A DNA stretch of 23,322 bases from Clostridium sp. AM58-1XD. Lineage in GTDB: Bacteria; Bacillota; Clostridia; Lachnospirales; Lachnospiraceae. Of this stretch, positions 21,895-23,322 are shown piece after piece. The notes under the pieces were generated by a model. The model worked only from the letters and a program-made list of their open reading frames with translations. It was not told where the DNA came from and ran no database searches. Position 1 is the first letter of the stretch, and every line of letters starts with the position of its first letter. The translations under genes were made by a program, and so were the position numbers. The stretch lies in NCBI RefSeq assembly GCF_003464085.1, contig NZ_QSDR01000048.1, positions 1 through 23,322 on the forward strand, in the 5' to 3' direction.

Positions 21895-23124
21895 TTATCT
21901 GGCTTCGAATTTCTCTACAATTCTGATCAGGATATCCGTAATCTTTTCCATAGACTGAATGCTGACGAATTCAAATTTTCCATGACAGTTTTCCCCGCCT
22001 GTACAAAGGTTGGGACACGGAAGGCCCATATAGGAAAGCCTCGCTCCATCCGTACCGCCGCGGATCGGAATCACATTCGGCACTACATCCAGTTCTTCCA
22101 TGGCCTCTTTCGCAAGATCGATCAGGTACATGAAATCGGGCTCAACCTTTTCCCGCATATTGTAATACGTGTCAACCATCTTCAGCTCTACGGTACCTGC
22201 CCCGTATTTATCATTCATATAAGCAGCAGCGCGGTTCATAAATGCCTTTTTATTTTCAAACTTGCTGCGGTCATGGTCACGGACAATATAGTTCAGATAT
22301 GACTTTTCTACAGAACCATTCATATCATTTAAGTGATAGAATCCCTCATACCCTTCTGTATACATCGGATTTTCAAAAGCAGGGAGCATATTGTGGAATT
22401 CCATAGCCATGAGCATGGCATTTCTCATCTTGCCCTTCGATGTTCCAGGATGAATATTGGAACCGCTTACATAGACTTTCGCAGATGCCGCGTTAAAGTT
22501 CTCAAACTCCAGTTCTCCTACTGGACCGCCGTCTACCGTATAGGCCACATCGGCACCAAATCCTTCCACGTCAAACTGATCTGCTCCCCGGCCGATTTCT
22601 TCATCCGGCGTAAATCCGACTTTAATTGTTCCATGAGGAATGGATGGATTTTTCAGAAAATACTCCGCCATCGTCATAATTTCAGCGATTCCGGACTTAT
22701 CATCTGCTCCGAGAAGAGTAGATCCGTCCGTAGTAATCAGATCCTGTCCCTTATATTCTGCAAGCTGAGGAAAGTCTGCCACCTTCATCGTAAGGCCTGT
22801 TTTCTGATTCATCAGGATATCTTTTCCGTCATAATTCTTTACCACCTGAACGTTAGCCGGTTCCCCCGAATAATCCGGCGTGGTGTCCATATGTGCAATG
22901 AATCCAAGTACCGGTATCTCTTTGTCCGTTGTTGCCGGAATCGTCGCATATACATAGCAGTTTTCACTGACTTTTACGTCCTGCGCTCCCATCTCCTTCA
23001 GTTCATCCGCCAGCTTTTCAGCAAGTACAAACTGCTTTTTTGTACTTGGAATCGCCTCCTGCCCGAACTGAGACTGAGTGTCAATGGAGACATACTTGAA
23101 AAACTTTTCTGTTACGTTACTCAT
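21895..23124 (-). CDS. pepT: Peptidase T (tripeptide aminopeptidase)
   Basis: The 409-residue M20B metallopeptidase removes the N-terminal residue of tripeptides in the cytoplasm. Expected di-zinc ligands and catalytic residues are all seen: H78 and D80 ([14 protein letters not shown]), D141 ([12 protein letters not shown]), E175/E176 ([10 protein letters not shown]), D198 ([10 protein letters not shown]) and H381 ([10 protein letters not shown]). The length is the family norm. The ATG at 23124 is chosen because AGGAG lies 8 bases upstream. The frame stays open to 23310, but those extra codons are only the palindromic repeats (reading MTAKR twice), so the longer start is artificial. Monocistronic, with a terminator downstream. 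Confidence 0.95.
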   Translation of the reverse strand: MSNVTEKFFKYVSIDTQSQFGQEAIPSTKKQFVLAEKLADELKEMGAQDVKVSENCYVYATIPATTDKEIPVLGFIAHMDTTPDYSGEPANVQVVKNYDGKDILMNQKTGLTMKVADFPQLAEYKGQDLITTDGSTLLGADDKSGIAEIMTMAEYFLKNPSIPHGTIKVGFTPDEEIGRGADQFDVEGFGADVAYTVDGGPVGELEFENFNAASAKVYVSGSNIHPGTSKGKMRNAMLMAMEFHNMLPAFENPMYTEGYEGFYHLNDMNGSVEKSYLNYIVRDHDRSKFENKKAFMNRAAAYMNDKYGAGTVELKMVDTYYNMREKVEPDFMYLIDLAKEAMEELDVVPNVIPIRGGTDGARLSYMGLPCPNLCTGGENCHGKFEFVSIQSMEKITDILIRIVEKFEAR

Positions 23125-23154
23125 ACCTTCTTCTCCTATCTGAAAAAATTCTCT

Positions 23155-23316
23155 GCGGTCATTGCCATACCGCTGCGCCGATATGGCGCCTCCGGCGGAA
23201 TTTAGCGCGCGGATTTCTGCGGTGTACGCAGAAACCGATATGCGCAGGTATAATGACCGCTTTGCGGTCATTATACCATATGCGCAGGTATAATGACGCT
23301 TTGCGGTCATTATACC
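23155..23316. repeat. Tandem palindromic repeats upstream of pepT
   Basis: Two 40/39-base direct repeats each carry a hairpin. Copy 1 has GGTATAATGACCGC (23247-23260) pairing perfectly with GCGGTCATTATACC (23264-23277) over a 3-base loop. Copy 2 (23287-23316) has lost one C. A diverged half copy, GCGGTCATTGCCATACCG, occurs at about 23156-23173. Two more hairpins lie between: GCGCC/GGCGC (23175-23189) and TTTCTGCG/CGCAGAAA (23214-23234). The array continues to the window edge. Confidence 0.8.
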
Positions 23317-23322
23317 ATACCG

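Noticed and set aside
21082..22302. 406-codon plus-strand ORF across capA-like and pepT genes
   Set aside because: It spans two well-supported genes on the other strand plus their terminator, and its translation shows no family features.
23125..23310. N-terminal extension of peptidase T
   Set aside because: The extra codons are palindromic repeat DNA; the family length and ribosome site both support 23124.
23155..23316. CRISPR array
   Set aside because: Repeats are directly adjacent self-palindromes without spacers of uniform length, and no cas genes are near.

Overview
The window reads as a low-to-mid GC anaerobic Firmicute, most likely a gut Lachnospiraceae or related Clostridia. The signs are Shine-Dalgarno sites of the AGGAGG type, consensus sigma-A promoters, an SLH-anchored surface protein, an Fe-S aldo/keto reductase, PepT, a CapA-like lipoprotein, and a dense set of c-di-GMP and two-component signalling genes. 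The species cannot be named from sequence alone.

Layout. Positions 1-2517 (+) are the 3' part of a large surface protein: Gly-rich repeats, short Thr/Leu repeats, Ig-like domains and three SLH domains. It converges on a [4Fe-4S] aldo/keto reductase (2601-3638, -). Positions 3.7-5.2 kb are a decayed patch: an orphan hypothetical ORF, a UvrD/PcrA-type helicase remnant with at least two frameshifts, and about 390 bases of gene-free, hairpin-rich DNA. From 5.2 to 14.2 kb (all -) lies a signalling operon, listed in transcription order. It begins with a giant Ser/Thr kinase-like/AAA ATPase/GAF/GGDEF protein (broken twice). Then come an unrecognised 40-codon Cys-containing small ORF, a membrane hybrid histidine kinase, and an extracellular solute-binding lipoprotein (broken once). 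No permease genes accompany the binding protein, so it may serve sensing rather than uptake. Upstream are a methyl-accepting-chemotaxis-type remnant, a dCache-HAMP-GGDEF protein (14626-16275, -), an 860-base debris zone with an IS4-type transposase remnant, and a pseudo-receiver-PAS-PAS-GGDEF protein (17137-18729, -). That last gene is preceded by the final 26 codons of a lost EAL-domain protein.

Across a divergent promoter region, an ECF sigma factor (19149-20009, +) is followed by a small four-TM membrane protein. Convergent to these are a CapA/PGA-type lipoprotein (20437-21666, -) and peptidase T (21895-23124, -), the latter preceded by tandem palindromic repeats that run off the window end.

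The main theme is a nucleotide-second-messenger locus under erosion. There are three GGDEF genes, one EAL scar, one chemoreceptor scar and three single-base frame breaks inside one operon, while the flanking housekeeping and sigma-factor genes are intact. Either this is genuine decay or phase switching, or the three breaks are sequence errors; raw reads would decide. The least explained items are the small ORF at 9053-9175 and the stacked-hairpin region at about 4955-5110.
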